This document shows, one piece after another, positions 1-9,224 of a stretch of 64,000 bases of DNA. The notes beneath the pieces are model-generated. The model saw only the letters and a list, made by a program, of their open reading frames with translations, was not told where the DNA came from and searched no databases. This stretch comes from Rhizobium sp. WSM4643 (GTDB lineage Bacteria; Pseudomonadota; Alphaproteobacteria; Rhizobiales; Rhizobiaceae), in the NCBI RefSeq assembly GCF_025152745.1, contig NZ_CP104042.1, forward strand, positions 310,001-374,000, given 5' to 3'. Position 1 is the first letter of the stretch, and each line of letters opens with the position of its first letter. A program made the position numbers and the translations under genes.

Positions 1-1
1 G

Positions 2-1381
2 AGCGAAAAGGACGCCGGCGAGGAACCAAACGCGATTAGCGAATGCGAGGTAAAGTCGAATATCAAGTCTGTTCCAGGCGTGATGACGATCCGCGGCTGC
101 GCCTATGCCGGTTCGAAAGGTGTCGTCTGGGGACCAATCAAGGATATGGTTCACATTTCACACGGGCCTGTGGGTTGCGGTCAATATTCCTGGTCGCAAC
201 GTCGCAACTATTACGTCGGCCTGACGGGCATCGACACGTTCGTAACGATGCAATTTACATCCGATTTTCAGGAAAAGGACATTGTTTTCGGTGGTGACAA
301 GAAATTGGAAAAGGTCATCGATGAGATCGCTGAACTTTTTCCGCTAAGCAATGGCGTCACCCTGCAATCAGAATGTCCGATCGGCCTGATTGGCGACGAT
401 ATCGAGGCCGTAGCGCGAAAAAAGGCCAAAGAACACGCGACGACCGTCGTGCCGGTACGCTGCGAAGGCTTCCGTGGCGTGTCGCAATCGCTTGGCCACC
501 ACATCGCCAACGACGCAATTCGAGATTGGGTCTTCGACAAGAAAGACATAAAATTTGATCCAAGTCCCTACGACGTAAATGTCATAGGCGACTATAACAT
601 TGGCGGCGACGCATGGGCCTCGCGCATCCTGCTCGAGGAGATCGGATTGCGCGTGGTCGGCAACTGGTCCGGAGATGCAACTCTCGCCGAAGTGGAGCGC
701 GCGCCGAGAGCGGCACTCAACCTCATTCACTGCTATCGGTCGATGAATTATATCTCCAGGCACATGGAGGAAAAATATGGCATCCCTTGGATGGAGTACA
801 ATTTCTTTGGACACTCCCAAATCGATGCCTCGCTGCGCGACATAGCCAAGCACTTCGGGCCGGAGATCCAAGAAAAAGCCGAAAAGGTCATAGCCAAATA
901 CCAACCCCTCGTTTGGGCCGTAATCGACAAATACTGGCAGCGCCTTTCCGGCAAACGGGTGATGCTCTACGTCGGGGGATTGCGTCCTCGTCACGTCGTC
1001 ACCGCCTATGAGGACCTCGGGATGGAAATCGTAGGAACCGGCTACGAATTCGGTCACGGCGACGACTATCAGCGCACTGGCCATTATGTAAAAGAAGGCA
1101 CGCTGATCTACGACGATGTGACTGGCTATGAACTTGAGAAATTCATTGAGGGAATTCGGCCCGATCTCGTCGGGTCCGGCGTTAAAGAAAAATACCCGGT
1201 GCAGAAAATGGGCATTCCATTCCGTCAGATGCACTCATGGGACTATTCTGGTCCGTATCACGGTTATGACGGCTTCGCGATTTTCGCTCGGGACATGGAC
1301 ATGGCCATCAACAATCCAGTTTGGGGTCTCTACGACGCGCCCTGGAAAAATGACCGCGCTTTGGCGGCGGTTGCTGGGTGA
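2..1381 (+). CDS. nifD: Nitrogenase MoFe protein alpha chain NifD (5' end outside window)
   Basis: Alpha subunit of the molybdenum-iron nitrogenase; with NifK it holds the P-cluster and the FeMo-cofactor and reduces N2. The frame is open from base 2, so the start and roughly the first 35 codons lie outside the window. Counting from the GTG at position 80, Cys7, Cys33 and Cys99 have the spacing of the P-cluster ligands (Cys62, 88 and 154 of Azotobacter), His140 matches His195, Cys218 (in IHCYRSMN) is the FeMo-co ligand and His385 (in QMHSWDYSG) matches His442. All catalytic positions are intact. It is followed by nifK after about 97 bases and is surely co-transcribed with nifHDK. Identity is secure. 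Confidence 0.97.
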   Translation, partial: SEKDAGEEPNAISECEVKSNIKSVPGVMTIRGCAYAGSKGVVWGPIKDMVHISHGPVGCGQYSWSQRRNYYVGLTGIDTFVTMQFTSDFQEKDIVFGGDKKLEKVIDEIAELFPLSNGVTLQSECPIGLIGDDIEAVARKKAKEHATTVVPVRCEGFRGVSQSLGHHIANDAIRDWVFDKKDIKFDPSPYDVNVIGDYNIGGDAWASRILLEEIGLRVVGNWSGDATLAEVERAPRAALNLIHCYRSMNYISRHMEEKYGIPWMEYNFFGHSQIDASLRDIAKHFGPEIQEKAEKVIAKYQPLVWAVIDKYWQRLSGKRVMLYVGGLRPRHVVTAYEDLGMEIVGTGYEFGHGDDYQRTGHYVKEGTLIYDDVTGYELEKFIEGIRPDLVGSGVKEKYPVQKMGIPFRQMHSWDYSGPYHGYDGFAIFARDMDMAINNPVWGLYDAPWKNDRALAAVAG

Positions 1382-1478
1382 GAACATAGCGTTCGCGCGT
1401 AAAAAACGCGCAACGGCTTAAGCGACGCATGTTTCTGGACCGCCCTTGAGCCGCGGCCAGATCGAAAGAGGTGACCCT

Positions 1479-3020
1479 ATGCCGCAGTCAGCTGAGAAAA
1501 CTCTCGACCACGCGCCCCTATTCTGCGAGCCGGAATACAGGAAGATGTTGGCCAAAAAAAAGCTGAAATTCGAGTGCCCACACCCGGATCAGGTCGTGTC
1601 GGACCAGCGCGAATTCACGAAGAGCTGGGAATACCGCGAGAAAAACTTGGCCCGCCAAGCCCTTGTCGTCAATCCAGCCAAAGCCTGCCAGCCCCTCGGC
1701 GCGGTCTTCGCAGCGGCGGGATTCGAGCGAACGATGTCGTTCGTCCATGGCAGCCAAGGTTGCGTTGCCTACTACAGATCGCACCTATCGCGCCATTTCA
1801 AGGAGCCGTCATCGGTGGTCTCGTCATCGATGACGGAAGACGCCGCTGTATTTGGCGGCTTGAAAAACATGGTCGACGGTCTCGCCAACACATACAAACT
1901 CTATAACCCGAAGATGATCGCGGTGTCGACCACATGTATGGCCGAGGTCATCGGAGATGATCTGCATGGTTTTATCGAAAACGCCAAAAGTGAAGGTTCG
2001 GTCCCGCGCGATTTCGATGTCCCCTTCGCCCACACGCCTGCCTTTGTCGGCAGCCATGTCGATGGCTACGACAGCATGGTAAAAGGTGTGCTGGAGAATT
2101 TCTGGAAGGGCGCCGCGCGAAGTGAAGCCACCGCTTCTATCAACATCATTCCTGGATTTGATGGCTTCTGCGTTGGGAACAATCGCGAACTAAAACGCCT
2201 GCTTGACCTGATGCAAGTGACTTACATGTTCATCCAGGACGCATCAGATCAGTTCGATACGCCTTCCGATGGCAAATTTCGGATGTATGACGGCGGGACC
2301 AGCATCAATGACGTGAAGGCGGCGTTGAATGCGGAGTGGACATTGTCCCTGCAATATTACAACACTCGCAAGACGTTAGATTACTGCAGAGACGTTGGAC
2401 AAGCGGCGACTTCCTTCCACTACCCTCTCGGCGTCGAAGCTACCGACGAACTTCTGATGGTGATATCGGAAATTTCCAGCAAAGAAATTCCCGAGGCGAT
2501 CCGTCTAGAGCGCGGCCGACTCATCGATGCGATGGCGGACAGCCAAGCTTGGCTATACGGAAAGAAATACGCGATCTACGGCGATCCAGATTTCGTCTAT
2601 GCGATGGCGCGCTTCATCATGGAGACCGGCGGCGAGCCAACCCACTGCCTGGCCACAAATGGCACCTCAGCTTGGGAGGACGAGATGAAGGAACTCCTCG
2701 CATCCTCGCCCTTCGGGAAGAATGCACAGGTTTGGCCAGGCAAAGATCTCTGGGCACTGCGCTCGCTACTGTTCACAGAGCCGGTGGATCTCCTGATCGG
2801 AAATTCTTATGGGAAGTATCTCGAACGGGACACCGGTACCCCACTGGTTCGGCTGATGTTTCCAATTTTCGACCGGCACCATCATCATCGATTCCCCCTC
2901 ATGGGGTACCAAGGCGGACTGCGTCTTCTAACGGCGATCCTCGACAAGATCTTCGACAACCTCGATCGCGAAACAATGCACGCGGGTGTGACAGATTATT
3001 CGTATGACCTCACTCGCTAA
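1479..3020 (+). CDS. nifK: Nitrogenase MoFe protein beta chain NifK
   Basis: Beta subunit of the MoFe protein, 513 residues, the usual rhizobial length. The chosen ATG at 1479 follows GAAAGAGG with good spacing and gives the typical start MPQSAEKTLDHAPLF; an upstream in-frame start at 1446 lacks family support. Cys70 (NPAKAC), Cys95 (GSQGC) and Cys153 (STTCMAE) are the P-cluster ligands and sit at exactly the Azotobacter positions. The C-terminal FDRHHHHRFPLMGYQGG block is the usual NifK signature. It lies between nifD and nifE on the same strand and works in the nodule bacteroid cytoplasm. No defect is seen. Confidence 0.98.
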   Translation: MPQSAEKTLDHAPLFCEPEYRKMLAKKKLKFECPHPDQVVSDQREFTKSWEYREKNLARQALVVNPAKACQPLGAVFAAAGFERTMSFVHGSQGCVAYYRSHLSRHFKEPSSVVSSSMTEDAAVFGGLKNMVDGLANTYKLYNPKMIAVSTTCMAEVIGDDLHGFIENAKSEGSVPRDFDVPFAHTPAFVGSHVDGYDSMVKGVLENFWKGAARSEATASINIIPGFDGFCVGNNRELKRLLDLMQVTYMFIQDASDQFDTPSDGKFRMYDGGTSINDVKAALNAEWTLSLQYYNTRKTLDYCRDVGQAATSFHYPLGVEATDELLMVISEISSKEIPEAIRLERGRLIDAMADSQAWLYGKKYAIYGDPDFVYAMARFIMETGGEPTHCLATNGTSAWEDEMKELLASSPFGKNAQVWPGKDLWALRSLLFTEPVDLLIGNSYGKYLERDTGTPLVRLMFPIFDRHHHHRFPLMGYQGGLRLLTAILDKIFDNLDRETMHAGVTDYSYDLTR

Positions 3021-3073
3021 GAGCGACGGTCGGCCGGGCGGCCTATCTCTCAACCAGATATGAAGGCAGACGA

Positions 3074-4495
3074 ATGTCCTCGCTCAACGCCAAAAACAAA
3101 GATGCCTTCCACGCGCTAGCGAGTGAAAGGAGCGGCAGCAAGGGTCCCAAGGCGCGCCGAAGAAATTGCGCGAGGCCAATGGCCCCGGGAACGGCCGTCG
3201 GCGGTTGCGCTTTCGACGGCGCCAAGGTCGCACTGCAGCCGATCACCGATGTCGCACATCTGATTCACGGGCCGCTCGCCTGCGAGGGAAATTCCTGGGA
3301 CAACCGTGGCGCTGCCTCGTCAGGTCCAACACTTTGGCGGACGAGCTTCACGACTGATCTTACGGAAATCGACATTGTAATGGGACACAGCGAACGGAGG
3401 CTCTTTAAAGCGATCCGGGAAATCAAGGATGGGTATGCGCCCGCGGCAATTTTTGTCTATTCAACCTGCGTTACAGCGATGATCGGTGACGACATCGACG
3501 TTGTTTGCAAGCGAGCGACGGACGAATTTGCTTTACCGGTGGTGCCGGTCAATGCACCAGGTTTTGTCGGATCTAAAAACCTCGGCAACAAGCTAGCGGG
3601 CGAGGCGCTGCTCAAGCATGTCATAGGTACGGTTGAGCCCGATGAACCGGGCCTTTGCGACATCAACATACTCGGCGAATTTAACCTCTCGGGTGAGTTC
3701 TGGCAGGTGAAGCCGCTCTTGCATAGGCTCGGCATCCGCGTCCGCGCCTGTATTCCCGGAGACGCGCGATATCTGCAAGTCGCCTCCGCCCACCGCTCAC
3801 GCGCGGCGATGACGGTGTGTTCGACAGCGTTCGTTACGTTGGCACGTAAGATGCAGGAACGCTGGGATATTCCGTTTTTCGAGGGCTCCTTCTATGGCAT
3901 CTCCGGCACCTCGGAGGCGCTCCGGCGGATCGCCGATCTGCTTGTAAAGAAGGGTGCTGACCCCTCGCTTTTGCATCGCACGGAAATCCTTGTAGCGGAA
4001 GAAGAGGAAAAGGTGTGGAAGAGGCTGGAAGCGTACCGACCTCGCCTTGAGGGCAAGCGCGTGCTTCTAAATACAGGCGGCGTGAAATCCTGGTCGGTCG
4101 TCCATGCCTTGATGGAGATCGGCATGGAGATCGTCGGCACATCAGTCAAGAAATCGACGCTCGAAGATAGGGAGCGAGTGAAACAGACCCTGAAGGAGGA
4201 GAACCTCCTGTTCGAGTCGATGTCGCCGCGCGAGCTTTTCTCGCTTCTACTCGAGAGAAAGGCTGACATCATGCTGTCGGGCGGACGCACCCAGTATATA
4301 GCGCTAAAGGCAAAACTGCCCTGGCTTGACATCAACCAGGAGCGTCATCACGCTTACGCTGGCTATGAGGGTATCGTGCAACTTGCTCGACAAATTGACC
4401 TGGCAATCCACAATCCGGTGTGGCCGCAGGTGCGCGAGCCGGCGCCATGGGAGCCGGCATTGGTCGTTGAAAAGCGAGCGAAAAGGGAAGCGTAA
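3074..4495 (+). CDS. nifE: FeMo-cofactor scaffold subunit NifE
   Basis: NifE, paralogous to NifD, forms with NifN the scaffold on which the FeMo-cofactor precursor is matured before transfer to NifDK. The product has 473 residues, a normal length. It shows the NifD/E fold signatures: GGCAFDGAKVALQPITD, HGPLACEGNSWDNRG and STCVTAMIGDDID near the N-terminal half, and the C-terminal AYAGYEGIVQLARQID block where NifD has its cofactor His region. The ATG at 3074 follows AAGG. It sits 53 bases after nifK and 53 bases before nifN, consistent with one nifHDKEN transcript. Confidence 0.97.
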   Translation: MSSLNAKNKDAFHALASERSGSKGPKARRRNCARPMAPGTAVGGCAFDGAKVALQPITDVAHLIHGPLACEGNSWDNRGAASSGPTLWRTSFTTDLTEIDIVMGHSERRLFKAIREIKDGYAPAAIFVYSTCVTAMIGDDIDVVCKRATDEFALPVVPVNAPGFVGSKNLGNKLAGEALLKHVIGTVEPDEPGLCDINILGEFNLSGEFWQVKPLLHRLGIRVRACIPGDARYLQVASAHRSRAAMTVCSTAFVTLARKMQERWDIPFFEGSFYGISGTSEALRRIADLLVKKGADPSLLHRTEILVAEEEEKVWKRLEAYRPRLEGKRVLLNTGGVKSWSVVHALMEIGMEIVGTSVKKSTLEDRERVKQTLKEENLLFESMSPRELFSLLLERKADIMLSGGRTQYIALKAKLPWLDINQERHHAYAGYEGIVQLARQIDLAIHNPVWPQVREPAPWEPALVVEKRAKREA

Positions 4496-4548
4496 GCGCG
4501 TCGAACCAAAACCGCGAGATCACTCGCAAAAAATGTTGAGGTCGTACT

Positions 4549-5895
4549 ATGGCACGCGTCGTATCTCAAACCAAGTCGGCGGCGGTCAACCCCCTGAAGT
4601 CGTCTCAGCCGCTTGGTGCTGCCTTCGCCTTTCTGGGCGTCGACGGCGCAATACCTCTGCTCCATGGCAGCCAGGGATGTACGAGCTTCGCGCTCGCACT
4701 GCTCGCGAGGCACTTCAATGAAGCGATCCCGCTGCAAACCACGGCGATGAACGAAGCCGCGATAATCGTCGGCGGCGCGGATCGTCTTGAAGAGGCAATT
4801 CTCAGCCTCAAAGCCCGCACAAGGCCACGACTGATCGGGATATGCACGACCGCATCGGTAGAGGCCCGCGACGAGGATGTCGTCGGTGACGTCGAAAACA
4901 TCAAACGCAGGCGGGCGATAGAACTTGTGGGCACCGAAGTCGTAGTCGCCAACACGCCTGACTTTGACGGCGCCATAGAGGAGGGTTGGTCTAAAGCTGT
5001 TACCGCCGTGATCGAGGCAACAGCGCGACCTGACAAGCAATATCGCAATCCGAGGAAGATCGCGATACTGCCTGGCTGGAACTTAACGGTTGCTGACATA
5101 GAACATCTGCGCGAAACGGCCGTAAGTTTCGGCCTCGACCCGGTTATTCTGCCCGACGTATCCGGAGCGCTCGACGGCTCCATCCCCGAAGAATGGATGC
5201 CGATAACGAATGGCGGCACGAAATTGCAGGAGATCCGCGATCTCGGTGCGACGATGCAGTGTATCGCAATCGGTGAGCATATGCGGCGACCGGCTGAAGC
5301 GCTGCAGAGACTGACCGGCGTGCCGTACGTGCTGTTTAGATCGCTGACGGGCCTAGAAAACGTCGATCGCTTCATTCGCGTGCTTGCCGCTATGTCACGC
5401 AAACAGACACCGCTCAATGTCCGCCGCAACCGAATGCAGTTGCAGGATGCCATGCTCGACGGACATTCCCATATGGCAGGCAAGAAGATCGCAATCGCTT
5501 CGGAGCCCGATCAACTTTTCCAGCTCTCCAACTTTTTTGCTGCCATGGGTGCGGAAATTGCGGCCGCGGTCACCACGACCGGCACTTCGAAGGCGCTCGA
5601 GATGGTACCGGCGAAAACCGTCAAAGTCGGCGATCTCAGTGATCTGGAAAGTCTCGCCGCAATGGCCGATCTTATCGTCACGCACTCGCACGGCCGAGAA
5701 GCTGCCAGACGTCTCGGCGTTCCGCTGATGCGGGTGGGTTTCCCCATGTTCGACCGCTTCGGCAGCCAGCACAAGCTTACAGTATTATACCGGGGAACCC
5801 GCGACGTGATCTTCGACTTCGCGAACATCATTCAGGCTAACCACCCTCCGAACCCCGGCCCACTTGACTCAACCGATAGGCGGGAATCGCAATAA
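4549..5895 (+). CDS. nifN: FeMo-cofactor scaffold subunit NifN
   Basis: NifN, paralogous to NifK, is the partner of NifE in the cofactor scaffold. The product has 448 residues. Recognisable parts are NPLKSSQPLGAAFAFLG with HGSQGCTSF (the NifK-like Cys region), the ICTTASVEARDEDVVGD block, and the late FPMFDRFGSQHKLTVLYRGTRD block. The ATG at 4549 is preceded by GAGG at about 4535. Its TAA overlaps the ATG of the following nifX remnant (TAATG at 5893-5897), the usual translational coupling of nifN and nifX. The C-terminal tail is rich in Pro and Asn and poorly conserved. Identity is secure. Confidence 0.96.
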   Translation: MARVVSQTKSAAVNPLKSSQPLGAAFAFLGVDGAIPLLHGSQGCTSFALALLARHFNEAIPLQTTAMNEAAIIVGGADRLEEAILSLKARTRPRLIGICTTASVEARDEDVVGDVENIKRRRAIELVGTEVVVANTPDFDGAIEEGWSKAVTAVIEATARPDKQYRNPRKIAILPGWNLTVADIEHLRETAVSFGLDPVILPDVSGALDGSIPEEWMPITNGGTKLQEIRDLGATMQCIAIGEHMRRPAEALQRLTGVPYVLFRSLTGLENVDRFIRVLAAMSRKQTPLNVRRNRMQLQDAMLDGHSHMAGKKIAIASEPDQLFQLSNFFAAMGAEIAAAVTTTGTSKALEMVPAKTVKVGDLSDLESLAAMADLIVTHSHGREAARRLGVPLMRVGFPMFDRFGSQHKLTVLYRGTRDVIFDFANIIQANHPPNPGPLDSTDRRESQ

Positions 5896-6224
5896 TGAGA
5901 TCAATTCGTCGCGTCTCGCTCTTCAATGGCGGACTTCATCAACGCGGACGAAACGGCAGGTGGGCACTTCGCGAATTGCCATCGCCACACAAGATATGAA
6001 GGGACTGACAGCGCAGTTTGAATCGGTCAGACGATTTGACGCGACATGCGACTCGAGGACCTTCGTGGAAGCCGCTGGGTTCGAAAGTACAAGATCGGAA
6101 GACAGAAGCGAAGGTGGAGGACCGCACTGGGTAAAGATTGCGGCGTTAGACAGCTGCCAACTCGCGTTTGTCTGACAATTGGCGGGCCTTCCTCAGCCAC
6201 TTTGTCAGTGGCAGAACACGATAA
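5895..6224 (+). pseudogene. nifX: nifX remnant, frameshifted and truncated
   Basis: NifX normally carries FeMo-cofactor precursors (NifB-co/VK-cluster) between NifB, NifEN and NifDK and is about 130-160 residues long. Here the ATG at 5895, coupled to the nifN stop, gives a NifX-like start (RSIRRVSLFNGG) but ends after 34 codons at a TGA near 5997-5999. NifX-like sequence continues in a second frame (RIAIATQDMKGLTAQFES, then KIAALDSCQLAFV) and a third (CLTIGGPSSATLSVAEHD), which then runs in frame into the ferredoxin gene. The family's C-terminal third is absent. At least two frameshifts plus a truncation point to real decay rather than one base error. The assignment rests on remembered NifX sequences. 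Confidence 0.8.
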
Positions 6225-6237
6225 ATCGGAGGAATCT

Positions 6238-6561
6238 ATGACAAGCTCATCCGTGACCCGCGACGGGTCCCGATGGATGCCGGAATATCTGAATTCGATC
6301 AACCCTGCGATGTGCATCGGCTGCGGTCGCTGCTTCAAGGTTTGCTTACGCGAGGTCATGCATCCCCACGGCATCGATGAGGCAGGTGACATGCTCGGTG
6401 TTTGCGATGGCGAAGACGACTTTAATGGTGAGCTCAGTCGCGTGATCATGGTCATTGATTATCCCGGCCGATGTATCGGCTGCGGAGCGTGCGCCCGCGT
6501 CTGCCCCAAGAACTGCCAGACTCATATCGCCGTCGATCATCGTCCAGTGCACGAATCTTGA
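6238..6561 (+). CDS. fdxB: Nif-associated ferredoxin (FdxB / ferredoxin III type)
   Basis: A small iron-sulfur electron carrier of 107 residues. Two cysteine clusters are visible: CIGCGRCFKVC near residue 26 and CIGCGACARVCPKNC near residue 80. They are separated by a long acidic insert (DGEDDFNGELS), the layout of the nif-specific ferredoxin III family that follows nifX in many diazotrophs. The ATG at 6238 is preceded by CGGAGGAA at a good distance. The frame is also open upstream through the nifX debris, so a longer product is possible but unlikely. It probably donates electrons to nitrogenase or to cofactor assembly. Confidence 0.88.
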   Translation: MTSSSVTRDGSRWMPEYLNSINPAMCIGCGRCFKVCLREVMHPHGIDEAGDMLGVCDGEDDFNGELSRVIMVIDYPGRCIGCGACARVCPKNCQTHIAVDHRPVHES

Positions 6562-6866
6562 ATTCCGTTCCGAGCGGTAAAAGGCGCCGGCGACATACAA
6601 AGTGCGAGACAATCGCATCGGTCGAACGCGCGGAGAAGGCAGCATGGCAGCTTTGCGTGAAAGTAAATCCGGAAATGCGACGCGAAGCTCTTTCTGGGCA
6701 TCCAATCTGCTTCGGAGGCAGTGGTTACTGGAAACACCACGTCGAAAACCGACGACCAGAGATAGGAGGCACTGAAGTGTGCATCAAGCCGCGACCTACT
6801 TCTCCGAAAGTGAGGTGATTTCTCAGCGTCGCCGAAAGCAACTGTCGCGACTTGAGAAGATCAGGC
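6562..6866 (+). other. Gap between ferredoxin and rpoN, no clear gene
   Basis: About 300 bases without a recognisable gene. A small ORF from the ATG at about 6643 gives a 43-residue Arg-rich product without family features. I looked for a -24/-12 promoter: TGGCAGCTTTGC near 6644 has the wrong spacing (7 instead of 10 bases between GG and GC). The segment may be gene debris, as is the nifX remnant upstream. Confidence 0.4.
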
Positions 6867-6896
6867 ATGGCCCCGCGAATTAAGTGGAACTTTATC

Positions 6897-8474
6897 GTGA
6901 AACAATCCGCCAATCTTTTCCTGCGCCAGACCCAGTCCCTGGTGATGACACCGCAACTGATGCAATCCATCCAGTTGCTGCAGATGACGCATTTTGAACT
7001 CACCCAGTTCATCGCCCAGGAAGTGGAGAAGAACCCGCTGCTCGAATTTCCGTCGAATGACGGCGAGGCGGGCGGCGAACGTGGCGATGCCGAAGATGGA
7101 GAGTATGCTCATCAGCCCGAGGATGCCGGCTCCGACGATGGCTATGACAACCGCGCCGAGGCGCTCTCCAGCGACTGGTATGACAATGGCGGCAGCGCCA
7201 GCACCAGCCGGCTGAACGACGAACTCGACGCCAATTACACCAATGTCTTTCCTGATGACGGAGTCCCGCAGCGCCTCGATGCGCCGGAACTCGTCAGCCA
7301 GTGGAAGTCGATGCCGGGCAGCGGTGAGGGCGCCGACTATGATCTCGACGATTTCGTCGCCGGTCAGGTGTCGCTGCGCGATCATCTCGCCCAGCAGATC
7401 CCCTTCGTCCTGCCTGACATGGCCGACCGGCTGATCGCGCAGAATTTCGTCGACCAGCTCGACGACTGCGGTTATCTGCAGGCCGATATCGTCGAGGCGG
7501 GCGAGAGGCTGGGCACGAGCCTCGCACAGGCCGAGCGCGTGCTTGCCACCCTGCAGAGCCTTGATCCGCCAGGTGTTTTCGCCCGTAGCCTCGCCGAATG
7601 CCTGGCGATCCAGCTCAGGCAGAAGGACCGGTATGACCCGGCCATGCAGGCTCTGGTCGAAAACCTCGAACTGCTGGCCCGGCGCGATTTTGCCTCGCTG
7701 AAGCGGCTCTGCGGCGTCGACGAGGAAGATCTTCTCGACATGCTCGGCGAGATCCGTCAGCTCAATCCCAAGCCCGGCAGCGGCTTCGAAGCGGGTGTTT
7801 CCGAAGCAATCACGCCGGATGTAGTCGTCAGGCCCGCCTCGGACGGCGGCTGGCTGGTCGAGCTCAATCCGGATACGCTGCCGCGCGTGCTGGTCAACCA
7901 GTCCTATTTTTCCCGTGTGACGAAGAACGGCGAGGACCACGCCTTCCTCTCCGATTGCCTGCAGAGCGCCAACTGGCTGACGCGCAGCCTCGACCAGCGG
8001 GCAAAAACCATCATGAAGGTGGCAAGCGAAATCGTCCGCCAGCAGGACGCCTTCCTGCTGCACGGCGTCGATTACCTGCGCCCGCTGAACCTGAAAACGG
8101 TCGCCGAGGCGATCAAGATGCATGAATCCACCGTCAGCCGCGTCACGTCGAATAAATATATGCTGACGCCGCGCGGCCTCTTCGAACTCAAATATTTCTT
8201 CACCGTCTCGATCAGCGCCGTCGCCGGCGGCGACAGCCATTCCGCCGAGGCTGTGCGTCACAAGATCCGTGCGCTGATCCTGCAGGAGAGCCCGGAGGCG
8301 GTGCTTTCCGACGACGATATCGTCAACATGCTGAAGAAGGGCGGCGTCGATCTCGCCCGCCGCACGGTTGCGAAATACCGGGAGGCAATGAACATCGCCT
8401 CTTCGGTCCAGCGCCGCCGCGAGAAGCGGGCGCTCGCCAAGGTCGCAGGCCAAGTGCGTTTTTGGCCAAGCTAG
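6897..8474 (+). CDS. rpoN: RNA polymerase sigma-54 factor RpoN (symbiotic copy)
   Basis: Sigma-54, needed with NifA to transcribe nif and some fix genes from -24/-12 promoters. The GTG at 6897 gives VKQSANLFLRQTQSL, where the family begins; an ATG at 6867 would add 10 unconserved residues. Region I (MTPQLMQSIQLLQMTHFEL, then EVEKNPLLEF) contacts core polymerase and activator. An acidic spacer (DGEAGGERGDAEDGEY) follows, then the core-binding and helix-turn-helix regions, and the RpoN box ARRTVAKYRE near the end. The product has about 525 residues, a full length. Lying just after nif genes, it is best read as the plasmid rpoN2-type copy; a chromosomal rpoN is expected elsewhere. Its GC-rich codon use differs from the nif genes before it. 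Confidence 0.93.
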   Translation: MKQSANLFLRQTQSLVMTPQLMQSIQLLQMTHFELTQFIAQEVEKNPLLEFPSNDGEAGGERGDAEDGEYAHQPEDAGSDDGYDNRAEALSSDWYDNGGSASTSRLNDELDANYTNVFPDDGVPQRLDAPELVSQWKSMPGSGEGADYDLDDFVAGQVSLRDHLAQQIPFVLPDMADRLIAQNFVDQLDDCGYLQADIVEAGERLGTSLAQAERVLATLQSLDPPGVFARSLAECLAIQLRQKDRYDPAMQALVENLELLARRDFASLKRLCGVDEEDLLDMLGEIRQLNPKPGSGFEAGVSEAITPDVVVRPASDGGWLVELNPDTLPRVLVNQSYFSRVTKNGEDHAFLSDCLQSANWLTRSLDQRAKTIMKVASEIVRQQDAFLLHGVDYLRPLNLKTVAEAIKMHESTVSRVTSNKYMLTPRGLFELKYFFTVSISAVAGGDSHSAEAVRHKIRALILQESPEAVLSDDDIVNMLKKGGVDLARRTVAKYREAMNIASSVQRRREKRALAKVAGQVRFWPS

Positions 8475-8532
8475 GAAATGCTTTTGACACGCCGCTCATG
8501 CCCAAGGTCCGGAGCATGGGTTTATGACAGCT

Positions 8533-9093
8533 TCAGCGTTCGAACCGCTCCAGCATCCTCTTCAATTGTGCATTTTGCATTTGAAGCTTGCGTGCCAACT
8601 GCCCCCGGAGAAGCCTGATTTCTTCGTCGAGATCGATTGCATCGTCAAAAGCGGTGGGAGCGCTTGGAGAAGGTGGGACAACGACTGCAATAGTTTTCGG
8701 TTTCTTGCCCCGCATGCCCCGCTTTCGCGTTTGACCTTCGCTAACTCGAAAGACTTTTGGTGCTGCATGCGCGGCTGTATCGGCCTCATTGGACAAAGCC
8801 GGGTCAGCCGCTTCCACGGGCCTGGCGCTTTCGACATCTGCCGTATCGTCAACAATGCTTACCGCTTCCTCGGCATGATGCGGGTCCGCTGACACCGCCT
8901 CGCGTTCTTCGTGAATGAAGGGCTTTTCGTTGGCCGCACGATCCACGGCGTTCAACCGATTGTCGGCCGGCGTTTCAGTCAGCTCGGCGATGGATGATAC
9001 GTCCGGCTTCACATCATCGGTCGAGCCGTGTTCTTGCTTCTGCTGGCGTCGCCGTGACACCAGCCCAGCAAGAAGTTTCCATGGAGACGCCAT
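8533..9093 (-). CDS. SyrB-like protein of unknown function
   Basis: A 186-residue hydrophilic protein. The N-terminus is basic (MASPWKLLAGLVSRRRQQKQEHG), the middle is acidic and low in complexity, then comes a basic patch (TRKRGMRGKKPKT), and the end is a probable coiled coil (IDLDEEIRLLRGQLARKLQMQNAQLKRML). The same layout occurs in the next gene, which is closer to SyrB, the Sinorhizobium symbiotic regulator. I infer a family of SyrB-like proteins, often next to transposons in rhizobia. No DNA-binding fold can be seen. It converges with rpoN and is divergent from nothing; both SyrB-like genes point the same way. Confidence 0.6.
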   Translation of the reverse strand: MASPWKLLAGLVSRRRQQKQEHGSTDDVKPDVSSIAELTETPADNRLNAVDRAANEKPFIHEEREAVSADPHHAEEAVSIVDDTADVESARPVEAADPALSNEADTAAHAAPKVFRVSEGQTRKRGMRGKKPKTIAVVVPPSPSAPTAFDDAIDLDEEIRLLRGQLARKLQMQNAQLKRMLERFER

Positions 9094-9224
9094 TTTATTC
9101 GACCTCGAATTCTACTGCGTATGCAAACTGCGAGCAAAAACGTTGGCGGCAGAAGGATCCGCCGCCAAAATATTCACTTCAATAAGCATGAGAATGCGGC
9201 CAGCGCTTGATCGTCTGCTGCCGA

